Assembly (NCBI GenBank): GCA_001412425.1
Contig: LKUH01000078.1
Span: forward strand, 1-14,137
Direction: 5' to 3'
Length of the DNA: 14,137 nucleotides
Source: Candidatus Cloacimonas sp. SDB
GTDB taxonomy: Bacteria; Cloacimonadota; Cloacimonadia; Cloacimonadales; TCS61
The position numbers and the translations under genes are program-made. The notes below the pieces were generated by a model. That model had not been told where the DNA came from, did no database searches, and saw only the letters and a program-made list of their open reading frames with translations. Of this stretch, positions 6,220 to 14,044 are shown one piece after another (positions within the stretch are counted from its first letter, which is position 1; the number at the start of each line of letters is the position of its first letter).

Positions 6220-8235
6220 CATTTTCCTGGCAGCAATGTCGTTTCCTGACTTAAGTCTGGCAATATAAATACCGGATGGAAGAGGCTGGTTATTATCGTC
6301 AGTACCGTTCCAGATTATGGAGTAACTGTTGCCGGGCTGACAAATGATCGAGTTTGTGAGATCTTTCACTTTTTGACCAGTAATGTTGAAGATCAAAAGT
6401 TTTATCTGCCTGCTGTCACTATTTGCAAGCTGAAAATTAATCTCTGTTAAGGGATTAAAGGGATTGGGAAAGTTACTCATCTTATTCGGCCGGATAATAT
6501 TTTCTCCGGTAGCAGAGGCTATAATTTCAATATAGATCTCTTCAGAAGCTGAGCTTTCATTTTCCTGAGAATAGACAGCATTAAGATAATAACCATAAAT
6601 ATTTGATTCTTGGGGATTTATAATATCTGTATAATTCAACTGTGAAGTTGTATCCAGAAGTGTAAAAGCACTGGAATTGATATTCCTGAAAATATTAAAG
6701 TATTGAAACTCGCGGGTTTGAGAATGCTGCCAGCTCAAAGAGATCTCGCCATCTAAATGCTCTCCCGTCAGGTCAAAGGGTGATGCTAATCTGTAAAGGT
6801 GATAATTTAAATTTGTGAATTGATCTTCTTCTATCATTATTCCGTCACAGGTTATTGTTTCATATTCCGGGCAGGAAGCAGTGGCAGTGTAGCTGCCAAT
6901 TGGAATTTCATATAAATAACTGCCTGTTCCACTTTCATCCAATTCAAGTTGAAATATCTGATCACCGGAAAAATTCTGCAGATTAAGTGTAACTATAGAA
7001 GTGTCCTCCACAGCCGGATCAAGAGTTATCTGTCCGCTAATAAAACCGGTAAACATATCAGGAACAATATCTACAACAGCCCCCTCCACAACGGTAAGTC
7101 CGTAAGGAATCTCATCCGGCAGCAGATACCAGCCATTATAGCTGCCTCCCCAACCGAAATTAATATGAAAAAAATCATCTGTATTATATCCATCAACAAC
7201 AAAATTGTGTCCTGCATCCCAAGCTGGAGTAACGGAAGCAAAATGCACTGGAAGCGCATTTATAATATTGTCTATTATCTGATCATAGAAATCCGGAGTA
7301 GAATCGTCTATCAAACTTATATCCTCAAAATTGAATTTAAGATAAGCATCATAAGCCTGGCTTACGCCAAATGTGCCGGAACCCTGTGAAGTATAAACCT
7401 GAGTTGCTGCTACACCACAGGCAAAAACAAGCGCTGCCTTATCTGAATTGGTTACGGGCAGCTCATGAAGGTAATGATACATCAAAGTATCCAGACTTTC
7501 ATTCATTTCAGGAAAAGAGAGAAAATCCTGTTCCACATGATCATCATCTATCCAGTATTGACGTCCTGCATAATTGTGATAATAATCATCCTCATCATTA
7601 AAGTTTGCCCGGTTAGTTGTTCTGTGATAGTTAAGGATCTCTGCCATGGCTATTGAGGGACATCCAGCCAGGCTCCTGTTTCCGGTAACCGGATCCATGG
7701 GAACAAAACTGTTATAGGGCGCAGATTGAGTCCAGGTGTCCAGCAACCAGCCGCCCGTAGGGGTTGTACCTTCAGGAGGCCATTGTTCAAATCTGCTGTT
7801 TCTGTAGGAATAATCCAGGATTTGTAACCAGACATTATTTCTTTGGGAAATAATGGTTTCCGGTAAATTGGCCAAATTATTCAAACGTAAAGGAATATAT
7901 GTTTTAAGAAAGTTCAAAAGAACATTTCCGCTTAACTCAGCAAAAAAATCATTACTGAAAGAATAAGCAATTACCGGTGGTAGATCGGATTCTGCCGATG
8001 TTACTATATATCCAGCAGGATGCAGCTCGAAAACATAAAACAACACCTTCTCAGCAGGATCATCTTTAACTGGAACTGCATTATTAATTTTGAATTCTCC
8101 AGCTTTTCCCAGCTGACTGAGTTTATTTGCTGCAACTGCAGAACAGGTTTCAAATTCAACCTGTTCAGCTGACAAACCACAGTTCAACGCAATAATAATT
8201 GTAATGAAAACTACAATCTTCAATTTTCGGATCAT
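6205..8235 (-). CDS. Secreted C10 (streptopain-like) cysteine peptidase with C-terminal sorting domain
   Basis: Extracellular or surface protease of 676 residues. Residues 1-23 are a signal peptide (basic MIRKLK, hydrophobic core, cut near LSA-EQ). About 24-130 is the inhibitory propeptide region. The C10 catalytic domain spans about 150-395: TWTQSAPYN with oxyanion Gln170, Cys192 in AGCPSIAMAEILNYH, His343 in AGHNFVVDGY, and the Trp loop FHINFGWGGSYNGWYLL. After it come a carboxypeptidase-regulatory-like beta domain (about 397-480) and a fibronectin-III-like domain (about 484-572). The last domain, about 587-676, is the FlgD-like/T9SS type A sorting domain: NFPNPFNPLTEINF, FNITGQKVKDL, LPSGIYIARL, ending KMLLLK. 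The sorting tag implies Por-type secretion or surface attachment. GGGGTA precedes the ATG. It is probably the first gene of a four-gene run. All catalytic residues are present. Confidence 0.92.
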   Translation of the reverse strand: MIRKLKIVVFITIIIALNCGLSAEQVEFETCSAVAANKLSQLGKAGEFKINNAVPVKDDPAEKVLFYVFELHPAGYIVTSAESDLPPVIAYSFSNDFFAELSGNVLLNFLKTYIPLRLNNLANLPETIISQRNNVWLQILDYSYRNSRFEQWPPEGTTPTGGWLLDTWTQSAPYNSFVPMDPVTGNRSLAGCPSIAMAEILNYHRTTNRANFNDEDDYYHNYAGRQYWIDDDHVEQDFLSFPEMNESLDTLMYHYLHELPVTNSDKAALVFACGVAATQVYTSQGSGTFGVSQAYDAYLKFNFEDISLIDDSTPDFYDQIIDNIINALPVHFASVTPAWDAGHNFVVDGYNTDDFFHINFGWGGSYNGWYLLPDEIPYGLTVVEGAVVDIVPDMFTGFISGQITLDPAVEDTSIVTLNLQNFSGDQIFQLELDESGTGSYLYEIPIGSYTATASCPEYETITCDGIMIEEDQFTNLNYHLYRLASPFDLTGEHLDGEISLSWQHSQTREFQYFNIFRNINSSAFTLLDTTSQLNYTDIINPQESNIYGYYLNAVYSQENESSASEEIYIEIIASATGENIIRPNKMSNFPNPFNPLTEINFQLANSDSRQIKLLIFNITGQKVKDLTNSIICQPGNSYSIIWNGTDDNNQPLPSGIYIARLKSGNDIAARKMLLLK

Positions 8236-8325
8236 AATCTACCCCGTTATCTCCTGAAATTCAAAATATTTATTAACGCTACAAATTTACTGCAATTTCT
8301 AACTTATAAACCTAATTCCTGATGA
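8236..8325. other. Gap between polA and the peptidase gene
   Basis: These 90 nt separate two minus-strand genes. No GC-rich hairpin with a T-run follows polA, so read-through into the peptidase gene is possible. On the minus strand there is a TTGCAG (plus 8290-8295) followed by an AT-rich stretch (GTTAATAAATATT) that could be a weak promoter. No conclusive element is seen. Confidence 0.3.
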
Positions 8326-11037
8326 TCAATGTGCTTCAAACCAGTCTTTACCCTCTCCGATATCTACTGTAAGTTTAACTATGCTGGCATACTGGGAAGG
8401 AAGGGCATTTTCCATTTCTTCACTTATTAATTTCCTGGCTTTTTTCAGGGCTGATTTATTTACTTCAAAGACCAGCTCATCGTGTACCTGAATGATCATT
8501 TTAATATCAGGATCAGCACCGATTTTTTTCTCCAGATTGATCATTGCCAGTTTTATAATATCTGCCGCACTTCCCTGAATAGGCATGTTTATCGCTACTC
8601 TCCTGGCATCTCCGGCTCTGCGGTTGTCTTGACTGTAAAGATCGGGAAGGAATAGCTTCCTGCCAAAAATGGTTTCCACGTACCCTTTTTTATTTGCTTC
8701 CTCCAGGCTTTTATCCAGATAAGTTCTTATGGTAGGAAATTTGGCAAAATAATTTTCCACGAATTCCACTGCTTCTTTCTGGCTGATCTTCAACTCGCGG
8801 TGAATTCTCTGAGGACCCATGCCATACATCAGACCAAAATTTATGATTTTGGCATAACGTCTCTCATCAGATGTAACTTCCTCTATAGGTTTATTGTAAA
8901 TGATGCTGGCAGTCTGACTGTGAATATCGAGTCCCTTATTAAAAGCAGCTATCAAATTTGGGTCGCCGGACAGAAAAGCCAGGATACGCAATTCTATCTG
9001 GGAATAATCTGCAGATAAAATTACGAAGTCATTATCATTTACCGTGAAAGCTTTACGGATCTCCTTGCCCGTGCCTGTACGAATGGGAATATTCTGTAGA
9101 TTCGGATTGGAGCTGGAAAGCCTTCCTGTGGAAGCCACAGTTTGATTAAAGGAAGAATGAACTCTATTGGTATTTTCATTTATCAGCTTTGGCAGTGCTT
9201 TTACATAGGTAGATTCAAGTTTTGTCAATTGCCTGTATTCCATCAGCAGTTCGGCTATTTCATAGTCATCCGCAAGTTTCTCCAGCACTGTAATATCGGT
9301 TGAATATCCGGTCTTTGTTTTTTTTACGGGAGGAATCTTAAGCTCTTCAAAGAGAACTTTAGCCAGCTGTTGAGTGGAGTTCAGATTAAATTGGTATCCG
9401 GCAATCTTATAGATCTTTTCGGTAAGTGAGCCAATTATTTTCTGATTATTTTTGGAAATTGTGGACAGAATCGAAGCATCTATATACACGCCATTCATCT
9501 CCATATGAGCTAAAACTTTAAATAACGGCATCTCAAGTTCCTGAAAGAGTTTATCCAGGTCGTTTTTTTGCAGCTGCTCCGAGTAAATTTCGTAAAGTCT
9601 ATAGGTTATCCAGGCATCCTCTGCAGAATACCTGGCTGCCTGTTTTGTGGGGACCAGGTCAAAGGTGATTTGCTTTTTACCTGTACCGATCAGATCCTTG
9701 ATGTGGATCATTTCGTGTTCAAATTCTCGTTTGGAACATGCTTCCAGAGAATGTCTTTCGGTAGGATGCAGCAGATAATCGGCGATCATGGTATCCCAGA
9801 AATCACCTTCCAGATCAAGCCCGGCTCTTTTCAGAACTACATAATCGTATTTAACATTATGGGCGATAAGTTTTTTGCCCTGCAGAACAGTCTGCAGATT
9901 TTTCAGCACATAATCCTGCTCAACATTGTCCGCCATCTGATGTCCTACGGAAATGTAGTAAGCTTTATCTTCCTCAGCACAGAGTGATATCCCGGCCAGA
10001 TCTGCTTTCATGGGATCTTCAGAAGTAGTTTCCGTATCGAACGCTATGATATTTTTCGATTTCATTTCCGTGATCAAGCGGTCAAAATCCTGCTTATTAT
10101 CTATTAAAACTGCTGCAAATTTCTGCTCGGATCCGTTATCTTCCGAACTAAAATCAAACTGCATCTCAACTGCAGATTCCTCCGGTTCCAGTTTTTTTAC
10201 AATTGAGTTCAGTTCATACTTTTTAAGCAGATCCGCCGCATTCAGAAGATCTCTTTTGTTGAACTCGGTATTAAGCTCAGCAATATCCCCTACTGGCACA
10301 TCTTTGATTATTTTTGCCAGTTTCTGGGAGAGAAAGGCTGAATCGCGGGAATCTTGCAGTTTATTTTTTATGCCCTGACTGGAAATACTTTCCAGATTAT
10401 CATAAATATTTTCCAGAGAACCATACTTTTTCAGCAGGTTGACAGCCCCTTTAGGACCAATGCCCTTTACACCCGGTATATTATCGGCAGCATCTCCGCA
10501 AATAGCCAGGTAATCAACAAACTGTTCCGGCTTTAAACCATATTTTGCCACAACTTCATCCACGCCGATTATGTTTTCTTTAAAGGGATCATAGAGTTTC
10601 ACCTTTTCATCAACCAGCTGAGAAAAATCTTTGTCACCAGTCACAATTATAACTTCATAATTCTTTTTATACTTCTCTGCCAGCGTAGCCAGTACATCAT
10701 CCGCTTCAAAACCTGAAATAGAAATTTCCGGAATATTTATCTTCTCAAAGAATTGTTTGATTGGTTCTATCTGGGTGATCAGATCATCAGGTGCAGGGGG
10801 GCGATTGGCTTTGTAGGTATCGGTAATTTTATGCCGGAATGTTTTCTCTTTCAGGTCGAAAGAAACAAGAATATTGCTAATATCATATTTTTCTATCATT
10901 TTTATCATAGTGTTAACCAATCCAAATATTGCACTTGTATTCTGCCCCTTGCTGTTAATCAACGGATTTCTTAGAAAAGCAAAATAGGCTCGGTAAATAA
11001 TTGCCGTTCCATCTATTAAAAATAATCTCTCAGCCAT
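8326..11037 (-). CDS. polA: DNA polymerase I
   Basis: Repair and Okazaki-fragment-processing polymerase, 903 residues, close to the usual length. The 5'-nuclease domain (about 1-290) keeps its acidic metal ligands: FLIDG (Asp9), FEADD (110-114), TGDKDFS (Asp135, Asp137), GDAADNIPGVKGIGPKGA (181-198). The 3'-5' proofreading domain (about 310-485) looks active: Asp334 and Glu336 in FDTET, Asp398 in HNVKYD, and Tyr470 with Asp474 in YSAED. The polymerase domain has motif A ADYSQIELR (Asp677), motif B RRYAKIINFGLMYG (727-739, with Phe734 as in the E. coli enzyme) and motif C QVHDELVFE (Asp853). Start ATG at 11037 is supported by GGAG five nt upstream. It is divergent from the SPOR gene across 131 nt. 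No frameshift or missing domain is seen. Confidence 0.98.
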   Translation of the reverse strand: MAERLFLIDGTAIIYRAYFAFLRNPLINSKGQNTSAIFGLVNTMIKMIEKYDISNILVSFDLKEKTFRHKITDTYKANRPPAPDDLITQIEPIKQFFEKINIPEISISGFEADDVLATLAEKYKKNYEVIIVTGDKDFSQLVDEKVKLYDPFKENIIGVDEVVAKYGLKPEQFVDYLAICGDAADNIPGVKGIGPKGAVNLLKKYGSLENIYDNLESISSQGIKNKLQDSRDSAFLSQKLAKIIKDVPVGDIAELNTEFNKRDLLNAADLLKKYELNSIVKKLEPEESAVEMQFDFSSEDNGSEQKFAAVLIDNKQDFDRLITEMKSKNIIAFDTETTSEDPMKADLAGISLCAEEDKAYYISVGHQMADNVEQDYVLKNLQTVLQGKKLIAHNVKYDYVVLKRAGLDLEGDFWDTMIADYLLHPTERHSLEACSKREFEHEMIHIKDLIGTGKKQITFDLVPTKQAARYSAEDAWITYRLYEIYSEQLQKNDLDKLFQELEMPLFKVLAHMEMNGVYIDASILSTISKNNQKIIGSLTEKIYKIAGYQFNLNSTQQLAKVLFEELKIPPVKKTKTGYSTDITVLEKLADDYEIAELLMEYRQLTKLESTYVKALPKLINENTNRVHSSFNQTVASTGRLSSSNPNLQNIPIRTGTGKEIRKAFTVNDNDFVILSADYSQIELRILAFLSGDPNLIAAFNKGLDIHSQTASIIYNKPIEEVTSDERRYAKIINFGLMYGMGPQRIHRELKISQKEAVEFVENYFAKFPTIRTYLDKSLEEANKKGYVETIFGRKLFLPDLYSQDNRRAGDARRVAINMPIQGSAADIIKLAMINLEKKIGADPDIKMIIQVHDELVFEVNKSALKKARKLISEEMENALPSQYASIVKLTVDIGEGKDWFEAH

Positions 11038-11168
11038 AACAACTCCATTTAATCAGAAATTTATAATTACACGCTCGATTAAATAATTCCTAATATTTTG
11101 TAAAAGAATATTTTCTATTGCTAAAAATCTTTTTAATAAATAGTTTACCCTCAATCTAAGGAGTTCAA
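11038..11168. promoter_or_regulatory. Divergent promoter region between polA and the SPOR gene
   Basis: These 131 very AT-rich nt lie between the divergent starts and must hold promoters for both genes. On the minus strand an ATTATAAAT stretch lies about 25-35 nt before the polA start and could be its -10. On the plus strand TTGCTA (11118-11123) lies 17 nt before TAGTTT (11141-11146), a weak sigma-70-like pair for the SPOR gene. No operator-like repeat is obvious. Confidence 0.4.
11158..11163 (+). promoter_or_regulatory. Shine-Dalgarno for the SPOR-domain gene
   Basis: AAGGAG with five nt to the ATG at 11169. It fixes the start just before the membrane helix. Confidence 0.75.
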
Positions 11169-11999
11169 ATGGAAGGTAATAAATACACAACAAATATTTT
11201 GATAATTCTAATTGGTCTGGCTTCGATTATTTTAGGGGTCATGCTGGCAAATTTAGCTTTTCAGATTTCCGGAAGAAAAAATGCCAGCCCTGAAGTTGAT
11301 GAATATTCAGCTAATGAAGTTAATAATTCAAAAACAATTGCGGATGAAATGGAATCCAGAACAAATACAGATAAATATGAAACCTGTGTATTAATTTCAA
11401 CTGACGAGAATCTTATCATAAATAGTAAGGAAACTCTGGAAGAAAGGGGATATCCAGTAAAAATAAAAGAGTCACAACGAGCCAATAAGCTGATCTTTTC
11501 ATTATTTATAGATAAGCAATTACTTAAAGAAGATGCCATTTTACTGGGTGAAGAAATCAAAGCTAATTTTCCTGATATAACTTCTTACTGGGTGGAAAAA
11601 ATATCCGATTCGGAATTTTTATCAGATCATTCCGCAGAAGATCTTTCCGAAGAATCCGTCACAACCGAAGAGCTTCCGGAAATATTCGAGGAAAAGACCG
11701 ATACAACTGAGCCTTCATTAGATGAAACCAGTCAGATTACAAAAAACGACATTGATAGTGTCTATGAAGTTCAGCTTCTGGCAAATACTGATCTCGATAA
11801 AGTTGAAGCTGTTAAAATGTTGTTGGAATCAGAAGGATATCGATTAAAAATAATTGATTTCGAAAAGGACGGTGTTATTTATTATCGCTTAAGATTAGCC
11901 GAAGCATTCACCCTGGATAAAGCAAAAATCACCGGCGAAGAATTAAAAGAGAAATTTAATTTTATTCAGAATTACTGGATAGACAAAAAAGTAAAATAA
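11169..11999 (+). CDS. Membrane-anchored protein with two SPOR-like repeats
   Basis: A 276-residue bitopic protein: a short cytoplasmic tail (MEGNKYTTN), one membrane helix at about 10-32, then a hydrophilic periplasmic part. Two segments of about 78 residues look homologous to each other and to the SPOR (sporulation-related, peptidoglycan-binding) domain. Copy 1 is about 69-145 (YETCVLIST...YWVEK). Copy 2 is about 198-275 (YEVQLLANT...YWIDK). Shared landmarks are the first beta strand, the LEERGY/LESEGY turn before beta 2, an LGEEIKANF/TGEELKEKF helix, and the final YW-V/I-E/D-K. Copy 2 fits SPOR better, with the YYRLRLAEAFTLDKAK strand-helix; copy 1 is more divergent. An acidic linker (about 146-196) joins them. 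SPOR domains bind denuded glycan at division sites, so a cell-wall or division role is likely but unproven. It is divergent from polA. Confidence 0.75.
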   Translation: MEGNKYTTNILIILIGLASIILGVMLANLAFQISGRKNASPEVDEYSANEVNNSKTIADEMESRTNTDKYETCVLISTDENLIINSKETLEERGYPVKIKESQRANKLIFSLFIDKQLLKEDAILLGEEIKANFPDITSYWVEKISDSEFLSDHSAEDLSEESVTTEELPEIFEEKTDTTEPSLDETSQITKNDIDSVYEVQLLANTDLDKVEAVKMLLESEGYRLKIIDFEKDGVIYYRLRLAEAFTLDKAKITGEELKEKFNFIQNYWIDKKVK

Positions 12000-12057
12000 C
12001 TTCCCATAACCCTGAATTTCAGCCTCTTACGTTCAAAGATAAACCAACAGGGCAGCA
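12000..12057. other. Convergent gap between the SPOR gene and oadA
   Basis: These 58 nt separate two converging stop codons. The only symmetric sequence is a small CTGAA-T-TTCAG, too short to call a bidirectional terminator. Confidence 0.3.
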
Positions 12058-13974
12058 TTATTTTTCTGATTCAATGTAACAGAGAACATCCCCTTTGGCA
12101 ACTGGATCTCCTGCTTTGAAATCAATGATTTTTACCACACCATCGCAGGGAGCAGAGAGATTATTGAACATCTTCATAGCTTCCAGAACAACTACTGTAT
12201 CACCCATTTTTACTTTATCTCCAATTTTAACTTTGTATTCAATTATCATGCCCGGTATGGGTGCAACCAGACCGCCAGTGCTTTCAGCATTAGATGTCTT
12301 TCTTTCCGTTTGGGTTACAGCAGGAACAAAAGCTGTTCTGGCATTGGGATCAGCTACTTCAACATTAAAATATTCTCCATCCACGTAAACATCAAAGGAA
12401 CGTAAATTTACGGAATTGTCTTTATTTGCTTTAAAGGTCAGTTCACCCTTCAAAGCTTTCTTTACAAGTTCTTCTTCTTTTTCAACTTCTTCCAGCGTTT
12501 TGGCCTTTACATCTTCAGGAGCTTCTTCTAAGCCATATTTCCAGCTCAGGAATCTTTTTCCCGTTAAAGGATACAGGGCGTAGATCAATTCATCATCAAT
12601 ATCTCGGGCAATATCTTTGATTTCTTCTTTTACAGATGGTAATTCAGGTTCCAGAATATCTCCAGGTCTGGAAGTTATCGGTTCCTGCCCCCGAGGATAA
12701 TTCTCCAGTGCTTTTTTCTGAACCTGAGGATTGATCGGTCTGGTAGGTTTGCCATAAAGACCAAAACAGAGATCTTTAACCTGCTCCGTTATCCGGGCAT
12801 ATTCTCCCTTATGTTTGTCAAAAAGAACATTATTAACCGTCTGAGTTCCAACTATCTGGCTGGTAGGAGTAACCAGGGGAACCTGGCCCAGGTCTTCCCT
12901 TACTTGAGGAAGCGCTTCAAAAACATCTTGCAGCCTGTCCAGGGCATCCATTTGTTTTAACTGATTAACAAGATTGGAAAGCATGCCGCCAGGAGTTTGA
13001 TGTAAGATCACATTTGTATCTATTATGGCTAATTTAGTGTCGTCCAGTAAATGTTTATATTTGGGAACTATTTTTTCAATTTCCCTGCTGATCTCGGCTA
13101 ATTTATTGATATCAAGCCCGGTATCTCTATTGGTGCCGAGAAGCGAGATAACCAATGGTTCAACAGCAGGATGTGAAGTTCTGTAAGCATAAGGCGCCAG
13201 ACAGGTGTCAATTATATCAACTCCTGCCTCAACAGCTTTAAGCAGTGCCAGATCACCCATGCCGGAAGTGAAATGAGTATGCAGATGTACAGGGACTTCC
13301 AGAGTATCCTTTAACATTTTTACCAGATTATAGGCATCGTAAGGAGCAACTAGACCTGCCATATCCTTGATACAGACAGAATCTGCTCCCAATCGTTCCA
13401 GGTGTTTTGCTTTTTCCAGATAATATTCCAGATTATATACTTCTCCACCCATTCTAGGTTCGGTAAGTGAATAACAGATTGTACCCTGGAAATGCTTTTT
13501 ATTTTTTTTAATTATCTTCACCGCTGTTTCAAAATTCCTGAAATCATTCAGCGCATCAAAGACTCGAAAAATATCGATCCCGTTATCACATGCCCTTTGT
13601 ACAAAAGCTTCTACAACATCATCAGCATAATTACGATATCCTACCAGATTCTGGCCTCTTAACAACATGGAAAAGGGTGTTTTTACAATATGTTTTTTTA
13701 GAATTCTTATCCTTTCCCAGGGATCTTCATTCAAATAGCGATGCATCGTATCAAAAGTAGCTCCACCCCATACTTCCATGGCATAGAACCCTACATTATC
13801 CATTCTTTCAGCCAGCGGTATCATGTCTTCTGTTCTGCCTCGAGTAGCAAATAAGGACTGATGTCCGTCTCTAAAACTAAGATCCTGTATTTTAACCGGA
13901 TTGGAAGCAGCTGGTCGATTTGAATCATAATTCATTTCGGTCATTTCCAGAATTCCATGCTTATCTAACTTCAT
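12058..13974 (-). CDS. oadA: Oxaloacetate decarboxylase alpha subunit / pyruvate carboxylase subunit B
   Basis: Biotin-dependent carboxyltransferase of 638 residues that moves CO2 between oxaloacetate and biotin. It acts as the alpha subunit of the sodium-pumping decarboxylase or as subunit B of a two-part pyruvate carboxylase. The TIM-barrel domain (about 28-300) starts with LSFRDGHQSLFATRGRTEDM, where Asp36 is a metal ligand. It continues with GGATFDTMHRYLNEDPWERIR, Lys203 in IKDMAG (the expected carboxylated lysine), and His232/His234 in HLHTHFTSG. The conserved PYC_OADA part (about 310-480) has DTNVILHQTPGGMLSNL and TPTSQIVGTQ. A variable linker leads to the biotinyl domain (about 567-638), with biotin acceptor Lys601 in LEAMKM. 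AGGAGG four nt upstream supports the ATG at 13974. No beta/gamma membrane subunits or biotin carboxylase are adjacent, so the two roles cannot be separated here. Confidence 0.93.
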   Translation of the reverse strand: MKLDKHGILEMTEMNYDSNRPAASNPVKIQDLSFRDGHQSLFATRGRTEDMIPLAERMDNVGFYAMEVWGGATFDTMHRYLNEDPWERIRILKKHIVKTPFSMLLRGQNLVGYRNYADDVVEAFVQRACDNGIDIFRVFDALNDFRNFETAVKIIKKNKKHFQGTICYSLTEPRMGGEVYNLEYYLEKAKHLERLGADSVCIKDMAGLVAPYDAYNLVKMLKDTLEVPVHLHTHFTSGMGDLALLKAVEAGVDIIDTCLAPYAYRTSHPAVEPLVISLLGTNRDTGLDINKLAEISREIEKIVPKYKHLLDDTKLAIIDTNVILHQTPGGMLSNLVNQLKQMDALDRLQDVFEALPQVREDLGQVPLVTPTSQIVGTQTVNNVLFDKHKGEYARITEQVKDLCFGLYGKPTRPINPQVQKKALENYPRGQEPITSRPGDILEPELPSVKEEIKDIARDIDDELIYALYPLTGKRFLSWKYGLEEAPEDVKAKTLEEVEKEEELVKKALKGELTFKANKDNSVNLRSFDVYVDGEYFNVEVADPNARTAFVPAVTQTERKTSNAESTGGLVAPIPGMIIEYKVKIGDKVKMGDTVVVLEAMKMFNNLSAPCDGVVKIIDFKAGDPVAKGDVLCYIESEK

Positions 13975-13978
13975 TTAT

Positions 13979-13984
13979 CCTCCT
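13979..13984 (-). promoter_or_regulatory. Shine-Dalgarno for oadA
   Basis: AGGAGG on the minus strand, four nt before ATG 13974. This is the strongest ribosome site in the window, suggesting high expression. Confidence 0.8.
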
Positions 13985-14044
13985 ATGAATGACGTCAACA
14001 AATAACCTCACCCATTGTTATATATTTTCTTTTTTTACAGTATG
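13985..14044 (-). promoter_or_regulatory. Upstream region of oadA
   Basis: A short AT-rich gap between the oadA ribosome site and the stop of the partial gene at the right edge. It carries an 8-bp palindrome TGACGTCA (13990-13997) and, further up on the minus strand, an AT-rich TATATAAC (around 14016-14024) that could act as a -10 box. A matching -35 is not evident. Confidence 0.35.

Noticed and set aside
6949..7656. Overlapping plus-strand open frames antisense to the peptidase gene
   Set aside because: The minus-strand frame carries an uninterrupted C10 peptidase with signal peptide and sorting domain, so these are shadows.
9568..10536. Several plus-strand open frames of 60-139 codons inside polA
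   Set aside because: All are antisense shadows of an intact DNA polymerase I frame; none has its own motifs or convincing ribosome site.
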